Of a stretch of 16,356 bases of DNA, positions 7,577 through 15,473 are shown one piece after another. The translations under genes were made by a program, and so were the position numbers. Within the stretch, counting starts at the first letter, position 1. Every line of letters starts with the position of its first letter. The notes beneath the pieces were generated by a model that made no database searches, had not been told where the DNA came from, and worked only from the letters and a program-made list of their open reading frames with translations. This DNA is from Lonsdalea britannica (GTDB lineage Bacteria > Pseudomonadota > Gammaproteobacteria > Enterobacterales > Enterobacteriaceae): assembly GCF_946477055.1 (NCBI RefSeq), contig NZ_CAMKXG010000049.1, positions 1-16,356 of the forward strand. The letters run 5' to 3'.

Positions 7577-8539
7577 ATGGAAAAAGTGAAGAAAAACCGA
7601 TCCGAATTCATTCCCCAGTTTCAATCCGCTTTTTTTCTCCCTCGCTATTGGGGGATCTGGCTGGGCGCGGGGGCATTGGCGCTAGTCGCCTGTCTACCGG
7701 CTAAGCTGCGAGATCCGGTGTTGGGCGCGTTAGGCCGAATGGTGGGACGCGTTTCTAAAGGCGCGCGCCACCGTGCCCGCATCAACCTGCTGTTGTGTAT
7801 GCCAGAGATAACCGAAGCGCAGCGGGAGAAGATCATCGACGATATGTTCGCGACGTCTATTCAGTCTATTGTGCTGATGGTCGAGCTAGCGATTCTTCCC
7901 GCCCGACGTGTTTATGAGCGAGTGCGGTGGCATGGGGATGACATTATCGATAGGTTGAGAGATCAGGATCGGAATGTGATCTTTATGGTGCCGCACGGCT
8001 GGGCAGTCGATCTGCCCGCAATGCTGATGAGCTGGCGCGGTCAGAAAATGGCGGCGATGATCCATAACCAGAAGAATGAGTTGGTCGACTATCTGTGGAA
8101 CTTGCTGAGACGTCGTTTTGGCGGTCGGCTGCATACGCGCAACGATGGCATCAAGCCCTTTATCGGTTCGGTAAGAGAGGGGTATTGGGGCTACTATCTG
8201 CCGGATCAGGATCACGGGGCGGAGCACAGTGAGTTCGTCGACTTCTTCGCTACCTACAAGGCCACGTTGCCCGCAGTCGGTCGTTTGATGAACGTTTGCC
8301 GTAGCGAGATCGTTCCGTTGTTTCCGGTCTACAACGCCCGGACTTCGCTGCTGGATATTTATATCCGTCCGCCGATGAGCGATATCGCAGAGGCGGATGA
8401 TCAGGGCATCGCGCGTCGAATGAATGAAGAACTGGAGTTTTTAGTCCGTCCCAATCCGGAACAGTACACCTGGATTCTGAAATTGTTGAAGACCCGCAAG
8501 CCGGGGGAAACGGAGCCTTATCTACGCAAAGATTTATAA
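7577..8539 (+). CDS. lpxM: Lipid A biosynthesis (myristoyl)acyltransferase LpxM
   Basis: A late acyltransferase of the Raetz pathway that adds a secondary acyl chain to Kdo2-lipid A, completing hexa-acylated lipid A; inner membrane, cytoplasmic face. It has 320 residues (E. coli 323). The N-terminal hydrophobic segment is about 25-42 (GIWLGAGALALVACLP). The catalytic HX4D motif is HGWAVD, with His140 and Asp145. Further family patterns are RRRFGGRLHTRNDGIKPF, GYWGYYLPDQDHG and EQYTWILKLLKTRKPGE. The ATG has AAGAG at 7565-7569, seven bases upstream. The order mepM-lpxM-(gap)-pykA is conserved with E. coli. The choice of LpxM over the paralogs LpxL/LpxP rests on this context and on the close C-terminal match. 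The frame is intact. Confidence 0.94.
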   Translation: MEKVKKNRSEFIPQFQSAFFLPRYWGIWLGAGALALVACLPAKLRDPVLGALGRMVGRVSKGARHRARINLLLCMPEITEAQREKIIDDMFATSIQSIVLMVELAILPARRVYERVRWHGDDIIDRLRDQDRNVIFMVPHGWAVDLPAMLMSWRGQKMAAMIHNQKNELVDYLWNLLRRRFGGRLHTRNDGIKPFIGSVREGYWGYYLPDQDHGAEHSEFVDFFATYKATLPAVGRLMNVCRSEIVPLFPVYNARTSLLDIYIRPPMSDIAEADDQGIARRMNEELEFLVRPNPEQYTWILKLLKTRKPGETEPYLRKDL

Positions 8540-8540
8540 T

Positions 8541-8563
8541 ATATCGCACGTTTTTTGCGATAT
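8541..8563 (+). terminator. Hairpin just after lpxM
   Basis: ATATCGCA (8541-8548) pairs with TGCGATAT (8556-8563) around the loop CGTTTTT. It begins two bases after the lpxM stop. No T tract follows, so it could be an mRNA-stabilising hairpin or a weak terminator rather than an efficient one. Confidence 0.45.
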
Positions 8564-8585
8564 TAATGCGCGGTGTTATCACCGT

Positions 8586-8616
8586 TCACCGGTGCCGGAA
8601 ATAACGGCACCGGTGA
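8586..8616. repeat. 12-bp inverted repeat downstream of lpxM
   Basis: TCACCGGTGCCG (8586-8597) and CGGCACCGGTGA (8605-8616) form a perfect 12-bp GC-rich stem with a 7-base loop, without a T tract. It may act as a 3' end-protecting hairpin or be one copy of a dispersed palindromic repeat. Only one copy is present in this window. Confidence 0.6.
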
Positions 8617-8870
8617 GTCTGGAAACAATTCGTCATTAAACTTTACCCCATCCGAACATCAGACATAATTAGCGTTTTATTTGTGTCCGCTATTTTATCA
8701 TCTCGGATAATTCCTCGTATAAATCTCCTTCATCCCTTGTTATTACTTTCTTAAGGTCGTCATAACGATGACTTTAGCGTTAGTCCTGTAAATTTGGCGA
8801 GGGAGAATCTCTGACGCGCTTTATAGGACGGACACTACTGATTAAATAGTGCGGTAAAAGGATATTCATT
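8617..8870. other. AT-rich gap before the small secreted gene
   Basis: Together with the two hairpins above, this makes 331 bases without a gene after lpxM. It is clearly more AT-rich than its surroundings. Small dyads are present: GTCAT-AACG-ATGAC (8759-8772) and CACTA/TAGTG (8833-8837 and 8847-8851), the second within the probable leader of the following gene. Its promoter should lie here, but I see no strong sigma-70 hexamer pair. I see no RNA gene. Confidence 0.5.
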
Positions 8871-9227
8871 ATGCATTTCAAACCGGTATTTTTAGGTGTC
8901 TTACTGGCTACATCAGCACTGAGTTTTACGGCAGCCAACGCAGCGGTCGATCCAGCACACGAGGGAAACCCGATGTCGCCTGTTGTGACGAATCATGGTC
9001 GTGTTGAGTCTGCTAACCATGCAGCTAACACGCATGCGGCCAAGAAGTTGGAGGCCGAACGTCAAGAGGCTAAATCTCGCGCGGAAAACCGTCAAAAAGC
9101 GGTACAAAAGAAAAATAATCAAATACATGAAAAGGTGCAGGCGAAAAATTCAGCCGCAGAGCATCACGTCAATAAAATAAATACAGAAAAAGAGAAACAG
9201 CAGGCGTTATTTCCGCCGAAAAAATAA
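8871..9227 (+). CDS. Small secreted protein of unknown function
   Basis: I do not recognise this family. The product has 118 residues. A clear Sec signal peptide covers 1-24: MHFKPVF, a hydrophobic core LGVLLATSALSF, and the cleavage motif ANA before AVDPAHEGN. The mature 94 residues have no cysteine and no hydrophobic segment. They are strongly charged and rich in Lys, Glu, Ala, Asn and Gln, so they are probably one long helix or coiled coil from about residue 48 onward (AAKKLEAERQEAKSRAENR). It ends FPPKK. The ATG has AAGGA at 8858-8862, eight bases upstream, which supports real translation. Base composition is AT-richer than in neighbouring genes, suggesting relaxed constraint or acquisition. 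A periplasmic or surface role is plausible but unproven. It sits alone between lpxM and pykA. Confidence 0.75.
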   Translation: MHFKPVFLGVLLATSALSFTAANAAVDPAHEGNPMSPVVTNHGRVESANHAANTHAAKKLEAERQEAKSRAENRQKAVQKKNNQIHEKVQAKNSAAEHHVNKINTEKEKQQALFPPKK

Positions 9228-9357
9228 AGGGTAAAAGTGTCAGAAAATAACCACAGGTGGTGGTGGAGTGAGAAAATGAAACACGGATGATGGTCGTCAC
9301 GCAGTGATTCATTATTTCCTTCAAAAACATTGCCTACGTCAGACACTTTTTACCTTT
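9226..9357. repeat. 132-bp segment bounded by imperfect inverted repeats
   Basis: The arms 9226-9244 and 9339-9357 are inverted copies matching at 16 of 19 positions; the best part is GGTAAAAGTGTC against GACACTTTTTACC. The left arm begins inside the stop codon of the small gene. The interior contains a GGTGGTGGTGG run and no credible gene. It could be a MITE-like relic or the base of a long 3'-UTR stem. I see no clear target-site duplication. Confidence 0.45.
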
Positions 9358-9368
9358 GCCCCTACGAT

Positions 9369-9395
9369 AAAAAAGCCGGAATATCCGGCTTTTTT
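9369..9395. terminator. Bidirectional terminator between the small gene and pykA
   Basis: An A tract (9369-9374) leads into the stem GCCGGA-ATA-TCCGGC (9375-9389), which is followed by TTTTTT (9390-9395). The symmetry provides a U tract for either strand. It fits the end of pykA (minus, stop at 9441) and of the small secreted gene (plus). Confidence 0.9.
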
Positions 9396-9440
9396 ACTTT
9401 ATCAGCCCTTCGCAGAGGGTGATGCTACGACTTTATTCGC

Positions 9441-10883
<1,443 letters not shown>

Positions 10884-11045
10884 GGATGACTCCGTTGACT
10901 GGTGAAGCTGAAATAGGGCGATAGTATCTAAAACACGGCTGACGCCTTTCTCTGGGGGGAGAGGGCGATCCCGCTCAAGGGGATGCCGTGGCGGTTGAAC
11001 CGTACCGACGAAAAGTCGCTGCGTCGGCCTGAATGCAAATCAGTT

Positions 11046-11909
11046 TTACGAGGTGGTGAACGGTCCTTCTTTATCAAAACGCGATTCCTTCAAGGCTTCC
11101 TTGACGCGTTTCAAGTTATCTCTAAATTTCGCGCCGCGCCGCAGCGTAAACCCTGTCGCCAAGACATCAATCAACGTCAGTTGGGCGATGCGCGAGACCA
11201 TCGGCATGTAAACGTCGGTGTCCTCCGGGACTTCCAGCCGTAGGGTTAATGACGCTTCGCGTGCCAGCGGCGTACCTTCAGAGGTGATTGCGATCACCGT
11301 CGCGTCATTCTCGCGGGCAATGCGCGCCATGTCCACCAGGGTTTTGGTGCGACCGGTATGTGAAATCAACACCACGACATCGCCTTCGCCGGAATTCATG
11401 CAGCTCATGCGCTGCATGACCACGTCGTCGAAGTAGGCCACGGGAATATTAAAGCGGAAGAATTTGTTCATTGCGTCATGCGCGACGGCCGCCGAGGCCC
11501 CAAATCCAAAGAAGGAGATTTTGCGAGCCTGCGTCAGGAGGTCGACCGCGCGGTTGATGGCCGGAATGTCGAGACGCGACTTGGCATGTTCCAAACCGGC
11601 CATCGTGGACTCGAAGATCTTGGCGGTGTAGGCCTCAACCGTGTCGTCCTCTTCCACATTGCGGTTCACATACGGCGTGCCGTTGGCGATACTTTGCGCC
11701 AGCTGCAGTTTGAAGTCGGGAAATCCTTTGCTGTCTAGCCGCCGACAGAATCGGTTGACGGTGGGTTCGCTGACATCCGCTAATTTAGCGAGTGTCGCTA
11801 TACTGGAGTGGATAGCTGACTGCGGTGAGGCGAGAATGACTTCAGCCACCTTTCTTTCTGACTTACTCAACCGATCCAGGTGAGTCCGGATTTTATCCAG
11901 CATTTTCAT
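11046..11909 (-). CDS. hexR: RpiR-family transcriptional regulator HexR
   Basis: HexR represses zwf and Entner-Doudoroff/central carbon genes and releases DNA when it binds KDPG. It has 287 residues (E. coli 289). The N-terminal winged helix-turn-helix covers about 1-77, with the recognition region DVSEPTVNRFCRRLDSKGF. The C-terminal SIS sugar-phosphate domain covers about 120-260, with FFGFGASAAVAHDAMNKFFR and DVVVLISHTGRTKTL. The last residues (FDKEGPFTTS) differ from E. coli. The start at 11909 gives MKMLDKI, matching E. coli MNMLEKI; no strong ribosome-binding site is visible, and a dyad ACCAT-CA-ATGGT lies in the leader (11918-11929). It is divergent from zwf, whose promoter region carries a HexR-type operator. 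Confidence 0.95.
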   Translation of the reverse strand: MKMLDKIRTHLDRLSKSERKVAEVILASPQSAIHSSIATLAKLADVSEPTVNRFCRRLDSKGFPDFKLQLAQSIANGTPYVNRNVEEDDTVEAYTAKIFESTMAGLEHAKSRLDIPAINRAVDLLTQARKISFFGFGASAAVAHDAMNKFFRFNIPVAYFDDVVMQRMSCMNSGEGDVVVLISHTGRTKTLVDMARIARENDATVIAITSEGTPLAREASLTLRLEVPEDTDVYMPMVSRIAQLTLIDVLATGFTLRRGAKFRDNLKRVKEALKESRFDKEGPFTTS

Positions 11910-12230
11910 AGAGTGATACCATCAATGGTCATGTCGATTTCAGCCAGAGGTGAATCGAGGCGAATTTCGTGGAAATATACTATGCGCAAACCTGACGTGG
12001 CAGAGGGCGGCGCAGCGAAATTGTGGTTTTTTCACCAGAACATGACGTGTGTCTAACTTTCAAAATAGTAACTGACTGTCGAAATTGTTAGCTATTTTTC
12101 TCTCTACGATTCGTGTCGCTATCAGTACTCCGAAGGAAATACTCAGCTATCACGTTGTTACACGGCGATTTGTGGGGTATGTCGCAGGCTAACGGTTTAC
12201 TGGTCCCAGCCAAAAATAGTACATTACGTA
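11910..12230. promoter_or_regulatory. Divergent hexR-zwf intergenic region
   Basis: The 361 bases between the hexR and zwf starts hold no gene. The right edge carries the HexR box (separate entry). The left part contains the hexR leader with the ACCAT/ATGGT dyad. The minus-strand motif CATAGTATATT near 11980 is a possible hexR -10 without a convincing -35. A repeated GCTATCA occurs near 12118 and 12149. The length would allow further regulators, but I can name no other site. Confidence 0.5.
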
Positions 12231-12245
12231 TGTAATAAAATTACA
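12231..12245. promoter_or_regulatory. HexR operator upstream of zwf
   Basis: TGTAATAAAATTACA is a perfect palindrome (TGTAAT-AAA-ATTACA) and fits the published HexR consensus TGTAATTAAATTACA with one central change. It lies 25 bases before the zwf ATG, where repressor would block the promoter or transcription start. An additional ATTAC half-site (12223-12227) precedes it, so ATTAC-GTAT-GTAAT forms a second overlapping dyad. Confidence 0.88.
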
Positions 12246-12270
12246 GCATCCTGCAATGAGGAGATAGAAC

Positions 12271-13746
12271 ATGGCGGTAACGTCAACGGCCCAGGCATGT
12301 GACCTGGTGATTTTCGGTGCAAAAGGGGATTTGGCGCGCCGTAAATTGCTGCCTTCACTGTATCAACTGGAAAAAGCAGGTCATATCCACCCGGACACTC
12401 GTATTATCGGCGTCGGCCGTGCGGACTGGGACAAAAAGGCCTATACCAAAGTCGTGCGGGAAGCGCTGGATACTTTTCTTAAAGAGCCGCTGGACGAGAA
12501 ACTGTGGAAAACACTGAGCGAGCGGCTGGATTTCTGCAATCTGGATGTACAGGATGCCGCGGGTTTCAAGCGTTTGGGCGACATGCTTGACCAGGAAAAC
12601 CGCGTAACGATCAACTATTTCGCCATGCCGCCTAGCACCTTTGGGGCTATCTGCGGCGGTCTTGGCAAAGCCGGGCTGAACAAAGAGCCCGCTCGCGTCG
12701 TGATGGAAAAACCGCTGGGAACCGATCTGGCCTCTTCGCAGGTCATCAATGACCAGGTGGCGGAGTACTTTAACGAGTGTCAGGTTTACCGCATCGACCA
12801 TTATCTCGGCAAAGAAACGGTACTGAACCTGCTGGCGCTGCGTTTCGCCAACTCGCTGTTTGCCAATAACTGGGATAACAGCACCATCGATCACGTTCAG
12901 ATTACCGTTGCGGAAGAAGTCGGTATCGAAGGCCGTTGGGGGTATTTCGACCAGGCTGGGCAGATGCGCGATATGATCCAGAACCATCTGCTGCAGATCC
13001 TGACCATGATCGCCATGTCGCCGCCGTCCGACCTGACGACGGATCGTATCCGCGATGAGAAGGTTAAGGTACTGCGCTCGCTGCGTCGTATCGACCGCTC
13101 CAATATTCATGACACGACCGTGCGCGGGCAATACACGTCCGGATTCGTTCAGGGCAAAAAAGTCCCGGGTTATCTGGAAGAAGAGGGCGCTAACAAGTCC
13201 AGCGACACGGAGACCTTTGTCGCCCTTCGCGTGGACATCGATGATTGGCGCTGGTCCGGCGTGCCATTCTACCTGCGTACCGGTAAACGCTTGCCGAGTA
13301 AATGTTCAGAAGTCGTGGTGTACTTCAAAAACCCGGCGCTGAATCTCTTCCACGATTCCTATCAGCAACTGCCACAAAACAAACTGACTATTCGTCTTCA
13401 GCCTGACGAAGGGATCGAGATTCAGATTTTGAACAAGATCCCTGGTCTGGATCACAAGCATCGTCTGCAGACGACCAAGCTGGATCTCAGTTTCTCTGAA
13501 ACGTTCAATCAGGAGCACCTGGCTGATGCCTACGAGCGCCTGCTGCTGGAGACGATGCGAGGTATTCAGGCGCTGTTCGTTCGTCGCGACGAAGTGGAAG
13601 AAGCCTGGAAATGGGTCGACTCCATCATGGATGCCTGGGCTCAGGACAACGATGCGCCTAAGCCTTATCAGGCTGGCACGTGGGGCCCGGTGGCGTCTGT
13701 GGCGATGATCACCCGTGATGGCCGTTCCTGGAACGAAGTCGAGTAG
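12271..13746 (+). CDS. zwf: Glucose-6-phosphate 1-dehydrogenase
   Basis: It oxidises glucose 6-phosphate to 6-phosphogluconolactone with NADP, the entry to the oxidative pentose phosphate and Entner-Doudoroff routes. It has 491 residues, the E. coli length. The N-terminal nucleotide-binding motif is VIFGAKGDLARRKLLPSL (13-30). EKPLG lies at 146-150. The family signature is RIDHYLGKE with His177 and Lys181, and the probable catalytic His239 is in QNHLLQIL. The C-terminus reads TWGPVASVAMITRDGRSWNEVE. The ATG has GAGGAG at 12258-12263, seven bases upstream. A HexR operator sits just before it. Downstream is eda, 123 bases away, with no edd between. The frame is intact. Confidence 0.97.
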   Translation: MAVTSTAQACDLVIFGAKGDLARRKLLPSLYQLEKAGHIHPDTRIIGVGRADWDKKAYTKVVREALDTFLKEPLDEKLWKTLSERLDFCNLDVQDAAGFKRLGDMLDQENRVTINYFAMPPSTFGAICGGLGKAGLNKEPARVVMEKPLGTDLASSQVINDQVAEYFNECQVYRIDHYLGKETVLNLLALRFANSLFANNWDNSTIDHVQITVAEEVGIEGRWGYFDQAGQMRDMIQNHLLQILTMIAMSPPSDLTTDRIRDEKVKVLRSLRRIDRSNIHDTTVRGQYTSGFVQGKKVPGYLEEEGANKSSDTETFVALRVDIDDWRWSGVPFYLRTGKRLPSKCSEVVVYFKNPALNLFHDSYQQLPQNKLTIRLQPDEGIEIQILNKIPGLDHKHRLQTTKLDLSFSETFNQEHLADAYERLLLETMRGIQALFVRRDEVEEAWKWVDSIMDAWAQDNDAPKPYQAGTWGPVASVAMITRDGRSWNEVE

Positions 13747-13757
13747 TGATGATCCGC

Positions 13758-13826
13758 AGCCTGCGATTTGTTCGCGGCTGAGCGGCAAGGAATCACGGCG
13801 TGGTCGACTTACGAGACGACCGCGCC
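13758..13826. other. Two hairpins in the zwf-eda spacer
   Basis: AGCC(T)GCGA with TCGCGGCT (13758-13779) forms an 8-bp stem with a single bulge. GGCGTGGTCG (13797-13806) pairs with CGACCGCGCC (13817-13826), a 10-bp stem with one G-U pair. Neither has a T tract, so read-through from zwf into eda is likely; they may tune processing or stability of a shared mRNA. Confidence 0.45.
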
Positions 13827-13836
13827 AAATTAATCA

Positions 13837-13851
13837 ATGCCCATTGGGCAT
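13837..13851. promoter_or_regulatory. Palindrome immediately upstream of eda
   Basis: ATGCCCA-T-TGGGCAT is a perfect 7-1-7 palindrome ending four bases before the eda ribosome-binding site (GGAGA, 13856-13860). With a centre of one base it is better suited to a DNA-bound dimer than to an RNA stem. No known operator of this sequence comes to mind. Confidence 0.4.
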
Positions 13852-13869
13852 GAGTGGAGAAAGCGCTTA

Positions 13870-14511
13870 ATGAAAAACTGGAAAACCAGTGCGGAACAGA
13901 TTCTGACGGCTAGCCCGGTCATTCCGGTGATCGTCGTGAATAAACTGGAACACGCGGTTCCCATGGCGAAAGCCTTGGTCGCTGGCGGTATCCGCGTACT
14001 GGAACTCACGTTGCGCACCGAATGTGCGGTAGAAGCGATTCGCCTGATTGCGAAAGAAGTACCAGACGCGATCGTGGGTGCGGGAACGGTAACCAACCCT
14101 CAGCAGCTGGCTGAGGTGGTGGATGCCGGCGCGCAGTTCGCCATCAGCCCTGGATTGACTGAACCGCTGTTGAAAGCGGCCACGGCGGGCGATATTCCGC
14201 TGATTCCAGGTATCAGCACCGTGTCAGAACTGATGCTGGGTATGGATTACGGATTAACCGAATTTAAATTCTTCCCGGCTGAGGCTAACGGTGGCGTGAA
14301 AGCCCTGCAGGCTATCGCGGGTCCGTTCGGCAAAATCCGTTTCTGCCCAACCGGCGGTATTACGCCGAACAACTACCGCGACTATCTGGCGCTGAAAAGC
14401 GTCCTGTGCGTGGGAGGCTCTTGGCTGGTGCCGGCTGACGCGCTGGAGTCAGGCGATTATGACCGCATCACCGAGCTGGCTCGCACTGCAATCGAAGGCG
14501 CTAAAGCCTGA
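13870..14511 (+). CDS. eda: KDPG/KHG aldolase (Eda, KdgA)
   Basis: It cleaves 2-keto-3-deoxy-6-phosphogluconate to pyruvate and glyceraldehyde 3-phosphate; cytoplasmic class I aldolase trimer. It has 213 residues from ATG 13870, the E. coli length, starting [12 protein letters not shown]. An in-frame upstream ATG at 13837 would add 11 residues ([11 protein letters not shown]) but lies inside the palindrome and lacks homology, so I reject it. The Schiff-base lysine is Lys133 in [12 protein letters not shown]; Glu45 and Arg49 (LELTLRT) complete the active site. [13 protein letters not shown] and [11 protein letters not shown] are typical. GGAGA (13856-13860) precedes the start. Without edd alongside, the enzyme may serve mainly uronate/pectin breakdown (KDPG made by KdgK); that is inference. 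Confidence 0.96.
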   Translation: MKNWKTSAEQILTASPVIPVIVVNKLEHAVPMAKALVAGGIRVLELTLRTECAVEAIRLIAKEVPDAIVGAGTVTNPQQLAEVVDAGAQFAISPGLTEPLLKAATAGDIPLIPGISTVSELMLGMDYGLTEFKFFPAEANGGVKALQAIAGPFGKIRFCPTGGITPNNYRDYLALKSVLCVGGSWLVPADALESGDYDRITELARTAIEGAKA

Positions 14512-14522
14512 TTCGGCCCATC

Positions 14523-14559
14523 ACACGGTGAATAGGCGTCAATGACGTTTTAGCCGTGT
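14523..14559 (+). other. Nested dyad downstream of eda
   Basis: ACACGG (14523-14528) is inverted as CCGTGT (14554-14559). Between them CGTCA-A-TGACG (14537-14547) is a second dyad. It lies just ahead of the eda terminator and probably only adds structure to the mRNA end. Confidence 0.35.
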
Positions 14560-14572
14560 TAGTGCGATGACT

Positions 14573-14600
14573 AAACCACCTCTTCGGAGGTGGTTTTTTT
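14573..14600 (+). terminator. Intrinsic terminator after eda
   Basis: AAACCACCTC (14573-14582) pairs with GAGGTGGTTT (14587-14596) around a TTCG loop, the very stable cUUCGg tetraloop. The T run reaches 14600. It is a strong canonical terminator, 61 bases after the eda stop. Confidence 0.95.
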
Positions 14601-15001
14601 ATGCGACGATAACGCAAAGCCGGAATTTTTCTGGCCTTAGCAGAAACAAGCACATCAATTTTATCAATAAGTTAATCACTTTCTTCTTCTGTCGATGCGT
14701 TTCGAACTTGACCCATTTCGGGTTAGTGACGTGACGACCTGAAAGCGAATAACCATCTGGCTGCACCGATCCACGCCGCGGGGTGCCCTGAGCGCCTGTT
14801 CGGCATCGGAGCCTTTCGCGTTTCGGTCGACAGGCTGCGTCTTCAAGCAAACTCTGAAAATAGGCAGATAACCCATGGCATAACCCGTTTGTTGCCATAC
14901 ACAAAATGGTGGCAAAATAATCCCCATATTAGGGAAATAACGGCATTTGAACGTCAGCAGGAAGTGAATTCGGATGCTGTTTGCAAACAAAAAAGGGACG
15001 T
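14601..15001. other. 400-base region without a credible gene
   Basis: Two overlapping minus-strand frames of about 100 residues exist here, but they have no ribosome-binding site, recognisable motif or consistent codon pattern. The right end is dyad-rich: TTGCCA/TGGCAA (14892-14897 and 14910-14915) and a perfect 12-bp palindrome TGTTTGCAAACA (14978-14989). These may control the remnant gene that follows. The rest looks like decayed sequence; I see no tRNA, IS or CRISPR. Confidence 0.5.
14978..14989. promoter_or_regulatory. Perfect 12-bp palindrome TGTTTGCAAACA
   Basis: It lies 12 bases before the ATG at 15002. Perfect two-fold symmetry at this position is suggestive of an operator of a dimeric repressor, possibly of the downstream remnant gene. 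No specific regulator can be assigned. Confidence 0.35.
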
Positions 15002-15296
15002 ATGGCTTCTATCCAAGTGGGTGGTGTAGACAAGACCGCAGAGATCACTAAATGGTCCATCTGGAATGACAAGGAGCAAGGACTGCAAAGTCGGCAAAAC
15101 CCCGCTAGGGGGGATTGAAGTTGATGGCGGTTCCCACGATCACCACAAACAGGCGGAACGCGATGCTTTGAAGAACGCTATTCTGGCGAAAAGCGGTATT
15201 CCCATCCTGCGTTTACGCACCGTCGAGAGCGACATCAAAGAGAGAACCGCTGCGTTTATCGCTCAGTGGGCGAACTCAGAGCTGGGCGCGTCATAA
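15002..15296 (+). pseudogene. Remnant of a DUF2726 / PD-(D/E)XK-like protein gene
   Basis: The reading frame 15066-15296 (76 codons) encodes GGIEVDGGSHDHHKQAERDA followed by LKNAILAKSGIPILRLRT. This resembles the C-terminal DUF2726 nuclease-fold domain found in small membrane proteins and at the end of large superfamily 1 helicase-like proteins. Only the C-terminal half of the domain remains, and the ATG at 15066 has no ribosome-binding site. In another frame, ATG 15002 with a close AGGG starts a 38-codon reading MASIQVGGVDKTAEITKWSI and so on, stopping at 15116-15118 and overlapping the first. The simplest reading is a gene whose middle was deleted, joining N- and C-terminal pieces out of frame. 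The domain assignment is from memory of the family pattern; the internal-deletion model is inference. Confidence 0.55.
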
Positions 15297-15443
15297 GGCT
15301 TTGGCGCGCACCATTGACGTTTCTTTTGGCCCGGCCCACCGCTTTCACGCTGTTCAATGCGATTTCCCTTTATTCACTGGATGTGGCAGGAGATAGACAT
15401 GATGGTGTATGGCGAAGGTGTTAGATGTCGAAGAGGGAGGTAA

Positions 15444-15468
15444 AAGGGCACAGACAGGCTGCGCCCTT
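15444..15468 (-). terminator. Probable purT terminator
   Basis: On the minus strand AAGGGCGCAG pairs with CTGTGCCCTT (one G-U pair) around the loop CCTGT, ending in a short U run. It begins six bases after the purT stop. The remaining 15297-15443 stretch holds no gene that I can support. Confidence 0.7.
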
Positions 15469-15473
15469 GAATG

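Noticed and set aside
8703..8716. RcsAB-like box TCGGATAATTCCTC before the small secreted gene
   Set aside because: Only about 9 of 14 positions agree with the consensus; expected by chance in AT-rich DNA.
8788..8814. Sigma-E-like promoter (GTAAATTT, then TCTGA) before the small secreted gene
   Set aside because: The -35 match is imperfect and spacing is short; not enough to claim an envelope-stress promoter.
10884..11045. HexR site upstream of pykA
   Set aside because: I looked for TGTAAT/ATTACA half-sites because pyk genes are HexR targets elsewhere; none is present in this spacer.
12355..13131. 258-codon minus-strand frame opposite zwf
   Set aside because: Zwf is unambiguous and intact on the plus strand; the antisense product has no recognisable features or ribosome-binding site.
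14599..14990. Two overlapping minus-strand frames of about 100 codons
   Set aside because: They lie in mutually overlapping frames, lack ribosome-binding sites, and show no domain or compositional sign of selection; one runs through the eda terminator.
15385..15445. Short frame at 15401 with an upstream AGGAG
   Set aside because: Only 14 codons; no homology and immediately next to the purT terminator.
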